From Edaphobacter sp. 12200R-103 (GTDB lineage Bacteria; Acidobacteriota; Terriglobia; Terriglobales; Acidobacteriaceae): DNA of 64,000 bases. Both the position numbers and the translations under genes were made by a program. The notes beneath the pieces were generated by a model. It did no database searches and had not been told where the DNA came from. It saw nothing but the letters and a program-made list of their open reading frames with translations. Location: contig NZ_CP048114.1 of NCBI RefSeq assembly GCF_010093025.1, forward strand, positions 930,001-994,000, given 5' to 3'. Positions 32,109 to 40,800 of this stretch are shown here, in pieces (the first letter of the stretch is position 1; every line of letters starts with the position of its first letter).

Positions 32109-33335
32109 ATGAAACGATTCCTATGGTTCTATCTGCTTGCAGGTATCTTCCTGCATGCGCAAGTCTGTCAGGCACAGAGAAAGCTACCGCTGCTGGAGGC
32201 GGTCAACTATGCTCTCGCGCACCGGCCGGAACTCCGCGCCGCGAACGCCAGAGTCACTGCGTCGAATGACCTGCGGAAGCAGGCCGGGGCGATCCCAAAT
32301 CCGCGTTTCCTCTTCCGCAAGGAAGACCTACGCACGCAGACCTCTGCCTTCGGAGAGAACTCCCAGACCTATTGGGAAGGGAACCAGCTCCTCGAGGTTT
32401 CGGGAAAGCGCGGCGGACGTATCGATGTTGCGAAGACGGGAGCAGAGCGAAGCCGGTTGCAGGCCGAGCTTGCTCGCCGCGAGATTGCTCTTGCCGTCCG
32501 CCAGGCCTATTGGACGGCTAAGGCCACTCAGGTCCTCGCCGATCTTTACGAGCAAGATGGGAAATACTTCGGTGAAGTGATTGCCTATCATGAGACTCGA
32601 TTCCGTGAGGGCAAGATCGCCGAAGTGGACCTTCTTCGCGTTCGGTTGCAGGGGCAGCAGATACGGGCCGCGGCGGCCAACGCAAAGCTCGATTCTGAGA
32701 AGGCGCAGCTCATCTTGGCCCGCGAGATGAATGCGCCCGTTGAGAACCGATGGGACCTTTCAGACGACTTAACCAATCTGGAGGAGCCACTGCCGGTTCC
32801 GTCTGGTTCCGATCCGGCGGCATTGCGGACCGACGGGCAGATTGCTAAGGACGCCGTCGCGCAGGCGCAGGCGCAAGTGAAGCTAGAGAGAGCAAATGGC
32901 CGGCCTGACTTACTCTTTACCGGAGGCTACAAGCGTGACGTCGATATCGACTCTCCGATTGCAGGCGTGCAGTTCGACCTTCCGCTGTTCAATCGCAACC
33001 GGGCGGCGGTCTCGGCGGCAAAGGCGGAAACGGATGCCGCACAGGCCTCCTACGAGGCTACGCATAATCAGATCCACGCTGAAACTGCACTTGCCAGGCG
33101 CGAGTACGAACTTCGTCGCGACCAGTTTCTGAACACCTTTCGACCACTGAAAGATCAGGCAGTCGAGATATCCGATATCAGCCGAGCAGCCTATCAGGCT
33201 GGGGGCCTTGATCTCGTCCGGCTTCTCGACGCGGAACGGGCTCGGGTGGAAGCGGAACTGAGCTATGTGCGAGCCCTCGAAAGCTATCACCTCAGCGTGG
33301 TCGAGCTGAACTACACGGAAGGAATGGATCAATGA
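32109..33335 (+). CDS. TolC-family outer-membrane channel of a metal efflux system (CzcC-like)
   Basis: 408 aa. A signal peptide (MKRFLWFYLLAGIFLHAQVC, then QA) is followed by two outer-membrane-efflux repeats rich in Ala/Glu coiled coil (LLEAVNYALAHRPELRAANA, VKLERANGRPDLLFTGGYKR). It should form the trimeric exit duct for the RND pump encoded downstream. Its stop overlaps the adaptor's start (ATGA at 33332-33335), so the three genes form one operon. Confidence 0.9.
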   Translation: MKRFLWFYLLAGIFLHAQVCQAQRKLPLLEAVNYALAHRPELRAANARVTASNDLRKQAGAIPNPRFLFRKEDLRTQTSAFGENSQTYWEGNQLLEVSGKRGGRIDVAKTGAERSRLQAELARREIALAVRQAYWTAKATQVLADLYEQDGKYFGEVIAYHETRFREGKIAEVDLLRVRLQGQQIRAAAANAKLDSEKAQLILAREMNAPVENRWDLSDDLTNLEEPLPVPSGSDPAALRTDGQIAKDAVAQAQAQVKLERANGRPDLLFTGGYKRDVDIDSPIAGVQFDLPLFNRNRAAVSAAKAETDAAQASYEATHNQIHAETALARREYELRRDQFLNTFRPLKDQAVEISDISRAAYQAGGLDLVRLLDAERARVEAELSYVRALESYHLSVVELNYTEGMDQ

Positions 33336-34543
33336 AGACAATCAAACAGACCGCGTGGGTATTGATCTTTCTGGGATGTGTTCTGCTCACTGGATGTCGC
33401 AACGCGCAGAAGGCTCCTTCGGAAGAAGGCAACGAGGCCAAAAGCCCGCAAGTCACCGATCAGATCACGTTGACTTCGCAGGCACAGACGGAGCAGCACG
33501 TCGCTATCGCTCCGGTAGAATCGGGAACTTCGGTTTCGCCTTACCGAGCCAAGGGCCGCATCGCGCTTCCCGACAATGCAACATGGCGTGTCGGTGTTCT
33601 TGTCGAGGGCAGGGTGGAAAAGGTCTATGCCAATCTTGGCGATGCCGTTCGAAAAGGCGAAGTGCTGGCGCATCTACACAGCCATGACGTGCATGAAGTC
33701 AAGGCGGCCTATGCGAACGCTCTCGCCGAGCGGTCTCGCCTGCAAGCTGCAGAGGCTCTGGCTCAGAAGAACTACGACCGAAGTCAGCGGCTCTACGCAC
33801 TCAAAGCGGAATCCGTTAGCCAGGTAGAGATCGCAAAGCAGGAGTTGGTCAACGCTCAGAGCGCAACCCGAGAAGCGGAGAATTCCGTGATGCGGGAACA
33901 GACGCATTTGGAAGAGACTCTTGGTATATCAGCCGACACTCATGTCCACACCTCGGATGACGCTGACCTCATCCCGATCGTTGCTCCGGCAAATGGCCGC
34001 ATCCTGCAAAAGAATGTTTCGCCCGGAGCTACGATCTCTCCTTCGACAGATGCTTTCATCATTGGAGACCTGAGTCATCTCTGGATGCTGGCATCCATTG
34101 ATGCGGCGACACTGGCTCAGTTACGAGTTGGCCAGCACGCAACCGTCAGCATCCCCGATGTGCCCGGTGCGACCTATTCGGGCGAGATTGAGAATCTCGG
34201 CCAGGAGTTCGATCCCACGACCCGGCTCATTCAGGTACGCATCGCTATTTCCCGTCCTGACAACCGTCTCCGGCCCGAAATGCTGGCGAATGCCGAGTTC
34301 TCCCTGGGAACGGGAAAGCCAAAGCTACTGGTTCCACAGGAAGCCGTTCAGCAGATCAACGGACAAGATGTGGTCTTCGTCCAGGTTGCTGCGGATCGCT
34401 TCCGTGCCCAGCCCGTGACACTGAGTGAGATCGTTGAAGGCAAGGCTCGCATCCTGCAAGGGCTGAACGCCGGCGACAGAGTCATCACCCACGGAAGCTT
34501 CATCGCCAAATCCGAACTCCTCAAGAGCACGATCGGAGACTGA
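33332..34543 (+). CDS. RND adaptor lipoprotein (CzcB-like)
   Basis: 403 aa. A lipoprotein signal with lipobox LLTGC (Cys near residue 22) is followed by a barrel-sandwich domain (VLVEGRVEKVYANLGDAVRK), a short coiled-coil hairpin and a second lipoyl half (IVAPANGRILQKNVSPGATI). A beta-barrel and a membrane-proximal domain end the protein. It connects the CzcA-like pump to the TolC-like duct. A histidine-containing stretch (DTHVHTSDDADL) lies in the hairpin. It overlaps the upstream gene by 4 bp and ends 2 bp before czcA. Confidence 0.9.
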   Translation: MKTIKQTAWVLIFLGCVLLTGCRNAQKAPSEEGNEAKSPQVTDQITLTSQAQTEQHVAIAPVESGTSVSPYRAKGRIALPDNATWRVGVLVEGRVEKVYANLGDAVRKGEVLAHLHSHDVHEVKAAYANALAERSRLQAAEALAQKNYDRSQRLYALKAESVSQVEIAKQELVNAQSATREAENSVMREQTHLEETLGISADTHVHTSDDADLIPIVAPANGRILQKNVSPGATISPSTDAFIIGDLSHLWMLASIDAATLAQLRVGQHATVSIPDVPGATYSGEIENLGQEFDPTTRLIQVRIAISRPDNRLRPEMLANAEFSLGTGKPKLLVPQEAVQQINGQDVVFVQVAADRFRAQPVTLSEIVEGKARILQGLNAGDRVITHGSFIAKSELLKSTIGD

Positions 34544-34545
34544 GC

Positions 34546-37500
34546 ATGTTGAATCGAATTGTCGACGCTGCCCTCTCCGCACGATGGATCGTGCTGATGT
34601 TGGTGCTGGCCTTGGTCGGAGCAGGAATCTACGCAGTATACACGTTGCCGCTCGAAGCCTTTCCCGACCTCACCAACAACCAGATCACCATCGTGACCGA
34701 TGCCCCATCCATGCCTCCGACCGAGGTTGAGCAGTTAGTGACGTATCCCATCGAGCAGGCCATGATGGGCATGCCCAAACAGGAGGAAGTGCGCTCGCTC
34801 TCGAAGCTGGGACTATCGATCGTTACTGTGGTCTTCGATGACTCAGTCTCGATGTACTTCGGACGCCAGATGATCAACGAACGTCTGCAACAAGCCGCGG
34901 ATCAGCTGCCGAAGGGAGCTCAGCCAAGGCTGGGTCTCCCCGCAACCGCGTTTGGAGAGATCTTTCAGTACACCTTGGATGGCCCGTCCTCGACGATGCA
35001 CCTCAAGGATATTCAAGAGTGGCAGATTAAGCGGCAGCTTCGGACCGTACCAGGAGTGAGCGAAATCAACAACTGGGGTGGCGAGGTCAAGCAGTATCAG
35101 ATCATCGTCGATCCAGCTTTACTGAGCCAGTACGGACTGACCCTGCATGACGTTTCGCAGCGCATCGCCGAGAACAACACCAACTTTGGCGGCGGTTACA
35201 TCGAACACAATGAGGAGCAATACACGTTACGCGGCGAGGGGAGAGCAAAAAGCATTGACGATTTGCGGAACATCGTTGTGCTGTCGAGCCGCGGCGTTCC
35301 GGTAACGCTCGGGGATGTCGCCAAGGTGCAGATCGGAGCTGCACCCAGGAACGGCGCTGTCCTGCGGAACGGCGAGACCGTCTCCGGTATGGTCATCATG
35401 CTGAAGGGTGAAAACGGCAAGCGGGTCATCGAGCTCGTGAAACAGAAGATTGAAGGGATGCGCCTACCAGATGGAGTAAAGATCGTTCCGTTCTATGACC
35501 AATCGACGATCATCGACAGGACCATCGCTACGGTGAAGAAGAACCTCTTTGAAGGTTTCCTCCTCGTCACGGTCATTCTCTTTCTGTTCCTCCGTAACAT
35601 CCGCGCGGCGCTTATCACTGCCTCGATCATTCCGCTGTCGATGCTTATCAGCTTCATTAATATGAGGCTGTTTGGTTTCAGCGCTAATCTCATGAGCCTG
35701 GGTGCAATCGACTTCGGCATGATCGTGGATGGTGCTGTGGTCATGATGGAGAACTCCATCCATCGCCTTGAAGAGCATCACGAAAACGAATCCGGTCTCG
35801 ATTCGGTGCGGATTGCCGCCCATGAGATGGCTCGGCCCATGGCCTTTGGTGTCATCATCATCATCGGGGTTTACCTCCCCATTTTTTTCTTACAGGGTCT
35901 CGAAGGCCGCATGTTCCATCCGATGGCTTTCACCGTATGCTCAGCACTTTTCGGTGCGTTGCTCTTGGCGCTTGTTGGAATCCCCGTCTTCGCCTCATTC
36001 GCATTTGCGAAGGGCTTGCCCGCCCGAAGGGCAGGACCGAACCGGGACTGGCTCGACAGGCTCGCAGATCGATACCAAGACTGGCTGGCGACTGTAATTC
36101 GCCATCGCAGGATTACGGCTGGCATTTCGCTTGTGATCCTTGCTGTTGCCCTTGGCTCTCTCCAATTCATCGGGACAGAGTTTATGCCGCGGCTTGATGA
36201 AGGATCGATCCTCGTGGAGACAAGAAAACTCCCCGGTATCTCACTGACAGATTCGGTTGAGGTCAGCAAACGAATTGAGCAAAAGCTGCGTGCTTTCCCT
36301 GAGGTTGCAGATGTCGTGATCAAGATCGGGCGGCCCGACTTCGCTACCGAGGCAATGGGCATCCATGAGGGCGATACGTACCTCTTGCTCAAACCGATGA
36401 ATCAATGGCATCGCTTTCACACCAAAGGTGAGTTGATCGAAGCTTTGGACAGGGAACTGGGAACCGTTCCAGGACTTGCCTACAACTTCACTCAACCGAT
36501 GGCCATGCGTGTCGATGAAACCGTCTCCGGCGTAAAGGCAGATCTCGCTATCAAGATTTTCGGGGATGATCTCGGCCAACTGGATTCGCTTGCCCAACAG
36601 GTACTCCGGGCGACCGCTCGGGTTCGGGGGGCTGCGGACCCGCAGATTCAGCTTACGTCCGGCGTGCCTGATCTCACAGTGCAGGTCGATCATGCCGCGC
36701 TCGCCCGGTACGGTCTCAATGTTACGGATGTGGAACAGGCGGTCGCAGCGGGCGCTTCCGGCTCGGTGATCTCGCTGTTCATCGAGGGCCAGAAGCGCTA
36801 CGATATTGCGTTGCGTCTGCCGGAGTCTTATCGGGCCAATCCCCAAGCCATGCAAGCCATTGTTCTCCGCTCCTCCGATGGCGCTCAAGTGAAGTTGAGC
36901 CAGGTCGCACAGGTACGCGTGGTGCGCGCAGCGATTGAGATCGACCGCGAAGAGGGACAGCGCAGAGCTGTCGTTATGTCCAACGTCGGAGGACGCGATC
37001 TTGGTTCGTTCGTGAAAGAGGTGGAAGCGAACATCGCCCGTGACGTAAAGCTGCCGGTTGGCTACACCATCGAATACGGCGGCCAGTTCGCGAATCAGGA
37101 ACGAGCTACTAAACGCCTGATGCTCATCATCCCGATCGTGGTCTTCCTGATCTACATCCTGCTTTATTTCACTTTCAAGTCCTTCAAACAAGCATTACTT
37201 GTTGTGGGCAATATTCCTTTTGCCATGGTCGGAGGTATTGCGGCCTTGTGGCTTCGCGGCATGAACCTGAATCTCTCGGCATCCGTTGGATTCATCGCGC
37301 TCTTCGGTGTCGCGATGCTGAACGGCGTGGTCTTAGTGAGTGCTATTAACCATGCCCGTAAGGAGGGGCAGTCCACATTCAAAGCGGTTTTCACGGGAGC
37401 GCGACGCCGACTCCGGCCCGTACTCATGACGGCCTGCGTTGCAAGCTTTGGCTTCTTCCCGATGGCGTTCTCCACCTCAATGGGGTCAGAGGTACAGCGG

Positions 37501-37656
37501 CCACTGGCGACTGTTGTTATTGGCGGTCTCGTGACCTCGACCCTGCTCACACTGATGTTGTTGCCGGTGCTGTATGAGTGGATCTTCGAGAAGGACTCCG
37601 GAACGACAGGTCAAGCATCTCTAAAGGCGGATCGAGTCACACAATCCCCAACTTAA
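34546..37656 (+). CDS. czcA: Heavy-metal RND efflux pump (CzcA/HME-RND family)
   Basis: 1036 aa, full length for the family, with 12 membrane helices and two large periplasmic loops. Helix 4 carries GAIDFGMIVDGAVVMMEN, the DFG...D...E proton-relay pattern of HME-RND pumps that move divalent cations. The porter region (VRTVPGVSEINNWGGEVKQY) and the second half (FIALFGVAMLNGVVLVSAIN) are intact. It exchanges protons for Zn, Co, Cd, Ni or similar ions from the periplasm to the outside; the exact metal cannot be told. It is the last intact gene of the operon. Confidence 0.92.
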   Translation: MLNRIVDAALSARWIVLMLVLALVGAGIYAVYTLPLEAFPDLTNNQITIVTDAPSMPPTEVEQLVTYPIEQAMMGMPKQEEVRSLSKLGLSIVTVVFDDSVSMYFGRQMINERLQQAADQLPKGAQPRLGLPATAFGEIFQYTLDGPSSTMHLKDIQEWQIKRQLRTVPGVSEINNWGGEVKQYQIIVDPALLSQYGLTLHDVSQRIAENNTNFGGGYIEHNEEQYTLRGEGRAKSIDDLRNIVVLSSRGVPVTLGDVAKVQIGAAPRNGAVLRNGETVSGMVIMLKGENGKRVIELVKQKIEGMRLPDGVKIVPFYDQSTIIDRTIATVKKNLFEGFLLVTVILFLFLRNIRAALITASIIPLSMLISFINMRLFGFSANLMSLGAIDFGMIVDGAVVMMENSIHRLEEHHENESGLDSVRIAAHEMARPMAFGVIIIIGVYLPIFFLQGLEGRMFHPMAFTVCSALFGALLLALVGIPVFASFAFAKGLPARRAGPNRDWLDRLADRYQDWLATVIRHRRITAGISLVILAVALGSLQFIGTEFMPRLDEGSILVETRKLPGISLTDSVEVSKRIEQKLRAFPEVADVVIKIGRPDFATEAMGIHEGDTYLLLKPMNQWHRFHTKGELIEALDRELGTVPGLAYNFTQPMAMRVDETVSGVKADLAIKIFGDDLGQLDSLAQQVLRATARVRGAADPQIQLTSGVPDLTVQVDHAALARYGLNVTDVEQAVAAGASGSVISLFIEGQKRYDIALRLPESYRANPQAMQAIVLRSSDGAQVKLSQVAQVRVVRAAIEIDREEGQRRAVVMSNVGGRDLGSFVKEVEANIARDVKLPVGYTIEYGGQFANQERATKRLMLIIPIVVFLIYILLYFTFKSFKQALLVVGNIPFAMVGGIAALWLRGMNLNLSASVGFIALFGVAMLNGVVLVSAINHARKEGQSTFKAVFTGARRRLRPVLMTACVASFGFFPMAFSTSMGSEVQRPLATVVIGGLVTSTLLTLMLLPVLYEWIFEKDSGTTGQASLKADRVTQSPT

Positions 37657-37675
37657 CGAGGGAGGGGGCGAGAAT

Positions 37676-37960
37676 GGCAGATATCAGAGATCTGCGCATC
37701 GGCATCTTCTCGCCTAGTTGTCCGCCGTACTCTTCGGTGCAAGCATGCCGTTCGCCAAGCTCTTGCTGAATAATGCATCACCCTTGATGATGGCTGGCCT
37801 GCTCTATCTTGGCGCTGGCATCGATCTCCTATTGCCTCACCTTTCGCGCCCTATGTTCCATTTGTCAGAATCTGAAGCTCCGTTGCGGTGCTCTGATCTG
37901 CCGTGGCTGGCGCTGGTTATCCTCACGGGCGGCGGCCTGGGATCTCTCTTACACCCGGCA
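37676..37960 (+). pseudogene. Remnant of an EamA/DMT-family transporter
   Basis: A start with a strong GGGAGGGGG site (ATG at 37676) is followed within 15 codons by a frameshift. The other frame reads SAVLFGASMPFAKLLLNN, then GLLYLGAGIDLLLPHLS and SEAPLRCSDLPWLALVILTG. That is the first two to three helices of an EamA-type metabolite or drug exporter. The similarity stops near 37950, and the remaining seven helices are missing. It sits 20 bp behind the efflux operon and was probably its fourth gene. Confidence 0.6.
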
Positions 37961-38041
37961 GAACCGCCTATTGGAAGACTTCTCCGGATGGCTATGAGGC
38001 AACCAAGATTCCGTTTACAAAGAAGAAGAAAGCGCGAGCAC

Positions 38042-39613
38042 TCAGTTGCCGTGAACCGTGATCGAGCGCAGATAATCGAACGTTCCTGAACCTTCCGGCT
38101 TCACGCCATCAATGCGCGTCGAATGGAGGACCTCGTTGTTCGGATACCAGAGCGGGATGCCTGGAAGATCCTCGGCCAGAATCTTCTGGACCTCGACGTA
38201 CTCCGCGCGCCGCTTCTTCTGGTCCGTCTCCTTGGCCGCAGCTGCAAGCAGGGAATCGACCCGAGGATTGGAGTAGCGTCCCCGGTTTGCTCCCTTCGGT
38301 GGAAATGCGCCTGAGCTATAGGTGTAACGGAAGATGTCTGGATCCTCATTCGAACCGATCCACCGAAGTGCATACATCTGAAAGGCGCCGCGGGTCACGT
38401 CCGCATAAAAAGTCCCGAACTCCGCCGCACGAATATCGAGCTGAATGCCCGCTGCCCGGAGCTGCTGCTGCAGCACAATCGCCATCAGGCGCGTCGCTTC
38501 ATCGGTCGAGGTTTTCAGGGTGATATGAAGCCGAATCCCGCCGGGACCGGGGTGAAAGCCTGCCTCATCCAGCAGCCTCTCGGCCCTCTTTACATCATGC
38601 GGATACTGCGCCAACTCTGCCGGCTCTGCCGCAGCCCAGTGTCCGGCGGGAAGCAGCGTATCGGCGAGCTTCGCCTGTCCGCGCCAGATAGCATCCACAA
38701 TAGCCTGCCGGTCCATCGCGCAGGCTATTGCCTGACGGACGCGACGGTCGCGCAGGACCGGATCGTTCACGTTGAAGTTGGTGTAGATGACCACTGAGCT
38801 GGGTCCCGACTCGATTTTTACGTTGGAAGCACTCTCAAGCGCATGGACCATGTCCAGAGTGAGCACATTGCTTGCAAGATCCGCGGAACCCTTCCGCAGC
38901 TCGAGCGCGCTGGTAATCGCATCAGGAACGACGGTAAAGCGAACACCGTCGATCTTCGGAGCGCCGGCCCAGTAGTCGGGATTCCGTGCAACGATCACCT
39001 CTTTGTCCTGTACGGCGCTGACGAATTTGAACGGGCCGGAGCCGATTGGGTGCAGGCCAAAGTCACGGCCCGATCCCCGAGGAACAACTCCGAACAGTCC
39101 GTCGCTCATATTGAAGAGCAACCCGGCGTCAGGATGCTTGAGATGCAGAACCAGCGTCAGCCGGTCAGGGACATCGATGCGGGCGACCGAGGAGAGGGAG
39201 CCTCCCTTGGCCGTAACCAGAGTTCCGTCGATCATGCTGCGTATCGTCCAGGCGACGTCCTCTGCTTCAAGCGGGCGGCCATCGTGAAAATGAACACCGT
39301 CGCGCAGGTGAAGAATCAGCGTCAGAGGATCGGGCTGCTCCCAGTGTGTCGCCAGCCAGGGACGTAGATTGTAGTGCTCGTCCTTCTTCACCAGAGCATC
39401 GAAGATCACTCCTCCGACGCGTTCTGACTGCGCATCCGTGCCCTGACGGAGATCGAGGTTGTTCGGGCTGCTCTCGATAATCATCACGACGGTGCGTGGA
39501 TTCGCTGGCCTCCTGCCGCAGCTCGTCAGACTGGCCAGCAGGAGGAAGCTGGCGGCTCCTGTACACCATCGCCGTCGCGTAGAAGCACGAAGCCAGCCGC
39601 CAAAAAATGTCAT
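38042..39613 (-). CDS. Extracellular solute-binding protein, family 5 (peptide-binding lipoprotein)
   Basis: 523 aa. A lipoprotein signal with lipobox SLTSC, then the SBP_bac_5 domain: LILHLRDGVHFHDGRPLEAE, DVAWTIRSMIDG and VRQAIACAMDRQAIVDAIWR. The family delivers oligopeptides, dipeptides or nickel to ABC importers. The ATG at 39613 overlaps the anmK stop (ATGA), so the earlier in-frame start at 39700 is not needed. No permease or ATPase gene is near. Linkage to anmK suggests a murein peptide as ligand, as for MppA, but this is inference. Confidence 0.87.
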   Translation of the reverse strand: MTFFGGWLRASTRRRWCTGAASFLLLASLTSCGRRPANPRTVVMIIESSPNNLDLRQGTDAQSERVGGVIFDALVKKDEHYNLRPWLATHWEQPDPLTLILHLRDGVHFHDGRPLEAEDVAWTIRSMIDGTLVTAKGGSLSSVARIDVPDRLTLVLHLKHPDAGLLFNMSDGLFGVVPRGSGRDFGLHPIGSGPFKFVSAVQDKEVIVARNPDYWAGAPKIDGVRFTVVPDAITSALELRKGSADLASNVLTLDMVHALESASNVKIESGPSSVVIYTNFNVNDPVLRDRRVRQAIACAMDRQAIVDAIWRGQAKLADTLLPAGHWAAAEPAELAQYPHDVKRAERLLDEAGFHPGPGGIRLHITLKTSTDEATRLMAIVLQQQLRAAGIQLDIRAAEFGTFYADVTRGAFQMYALRWIGSNEDPDIFRYTYSSGAFPPKGANRGRYSNPRVDSLLAAAAKETDQKKRRAEYVEVQKILAEDLPGIPLWYPNNEVLHSTRIDGVKPEGSGTFDYLRSITVHGN

Positions 39614-40800
39614 GCCCTGGTCACCTTGCCAAGGATGACGGGCCGGGCGGCTCCAGTAGCAGTGGGGACGTTGCCGGGAAGATTGTTCCAGGTGAGCCAT
39701 GCAAGCAGCGCGAAGGCCACGGCCTCCTTGGCCTGCGTCGGAACTCCGAGATCGTCGGTGGAGCGCACGCGCACTCCCATCGGCTCCAGACCTTCGCGGA
39801 GCATCTGCATCAGAGTGGAGTTTCTGGCGCCGCCCCCAGCGACGACATATTCAATGCTCTTCGCCATAGGGGCCTTCTGTCCCAGATGCGGCCAGACAAA
39901 TTTACGGTAGGCGTTAAGGATCGACTCTGCAGTAAGCGCAGTCGTGGTCGCAATGACGTCTTCCTTGCGGGCTTTGGATCGATGACAGAGATCGAGGAGG
40001 CGATTCAGAAAAGCCTCGCCGAATTGCTCCCGCCCGCAGCTCTTCGGAGGAGGCGCTGCATAGTACGGATCGCGAAGCAGTTGTTCGATGACTGACCTCA
40101 GAATGCGTCCACGTCTGGCGACTGCACCATTGCGGTCGAAGGATTTCTGGAAGAGACGCCTCATGCAGCCGTCGATCACGATATTGGAAGGGCCGGAATC
40201 GAATGCAAGAACATCTTCGAACGAGGCTCCTGCCGGCATTGCGGTCATGTTCGCAATGCCGCCGAGATTCTGAAGGATGCGGCTGACTTTCTCTGACCGA
40301 AAGAGAACGTAATCGAGCATCGGCACCAGTGGAGCCCCCTGTCCCTGCGCTGCAAGATCGGCGGGGCGAAAGTCACTGACCACAGGTGTTCGCAGTTTTT
40401 CGGCGATGACTGATGCCTCGCCAATCTGCCATGTGCATCGCGTCGGGCGACCCAGATACTTTGAAGCCACGCCCTGGTGATAGATCGTCTGCCCATGGCT
40501 TCCGATGAGATCGAGCTTCAGGCCATGTTCTTGTGCAGTTACCTCTACCGCCTCGGCATAGATCTCTCCCAATCGCCAGTGCAGTCGCGACATCTCGGCG
40601 ACAGAGATGGATTTCGCATCCATGGCTGCTAGAACTGCGCTTCGGACTGCTTTGGGGTATCGAAACTCCCGTGCTCCGATCAGTTTGATATGCGGTGTGT
40701 CTGAGTTGGAGAGACGAATACGGCAGAGAGCAACGTCGACGCCATCGGCAGAGGTACCACTCATAATGCCGGCAACAATCATCTCTTTCGGGTTGGTCAT
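39610..40800 (-). CDS. anmK: Anhydro-N-acetylmuramic acid kinase
   Basis: 396 aa. The N-terminal phosphate loop GIMSGTSADGVDVALC is diagnostic; LIGSHGQTIYH and EYVVAGGGARNSTLM are further family blocks. It cleaves and phosphorylates 1,6-anhydroMurNAc to MurNAc-6-phosphate in cell-wall recycling. The start overlaps the mutS stop (ATGA, 40797-40800), and its own stop overlaps the binding-protein start. The three genes are therefore translationally coupled. Confidence 0.94.
   Translation of the reverse strand: MTNPKEMIVAGIMSGTSADGVDVALCRIRLSNSDTPHIKLIGAREFRYPKAVRSAVLAAMDAKSISVAEMSRLHWRLGEIYAEAVEVTAQEHGLKLDLIGSHGQTIYHQGVASKYLGRPTRCTWQIGEASVIAEKLRTPVVSDFRPADLAAQGQGAPLVPMLDYVLFRSEKVSRILQNLGGIANMTAMPAGASFEDVLAFDSGPSNIVIDGCMRRLFQKSFDRNGAVARRGRILRSVIEQLLRDPYYAAPPPKSCGREQFGEAFLNRLLDLCHRSKARKEDVIATTTALTAESILNAYRKFVWPHLGQKAPMAKSIEYVVAGGGARNSTLMQMLREGLEPMGVRVRSTDDLGVPTQAKEAVAFALLAWLTWNNLPGNVPTATGAARPVILGKVTRA

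Noticed and set aside
36241..37191. 316-codon open frame antisense to czcA
   Set aside because: It mirrors the strongly conserved RND pump and shows no domain.
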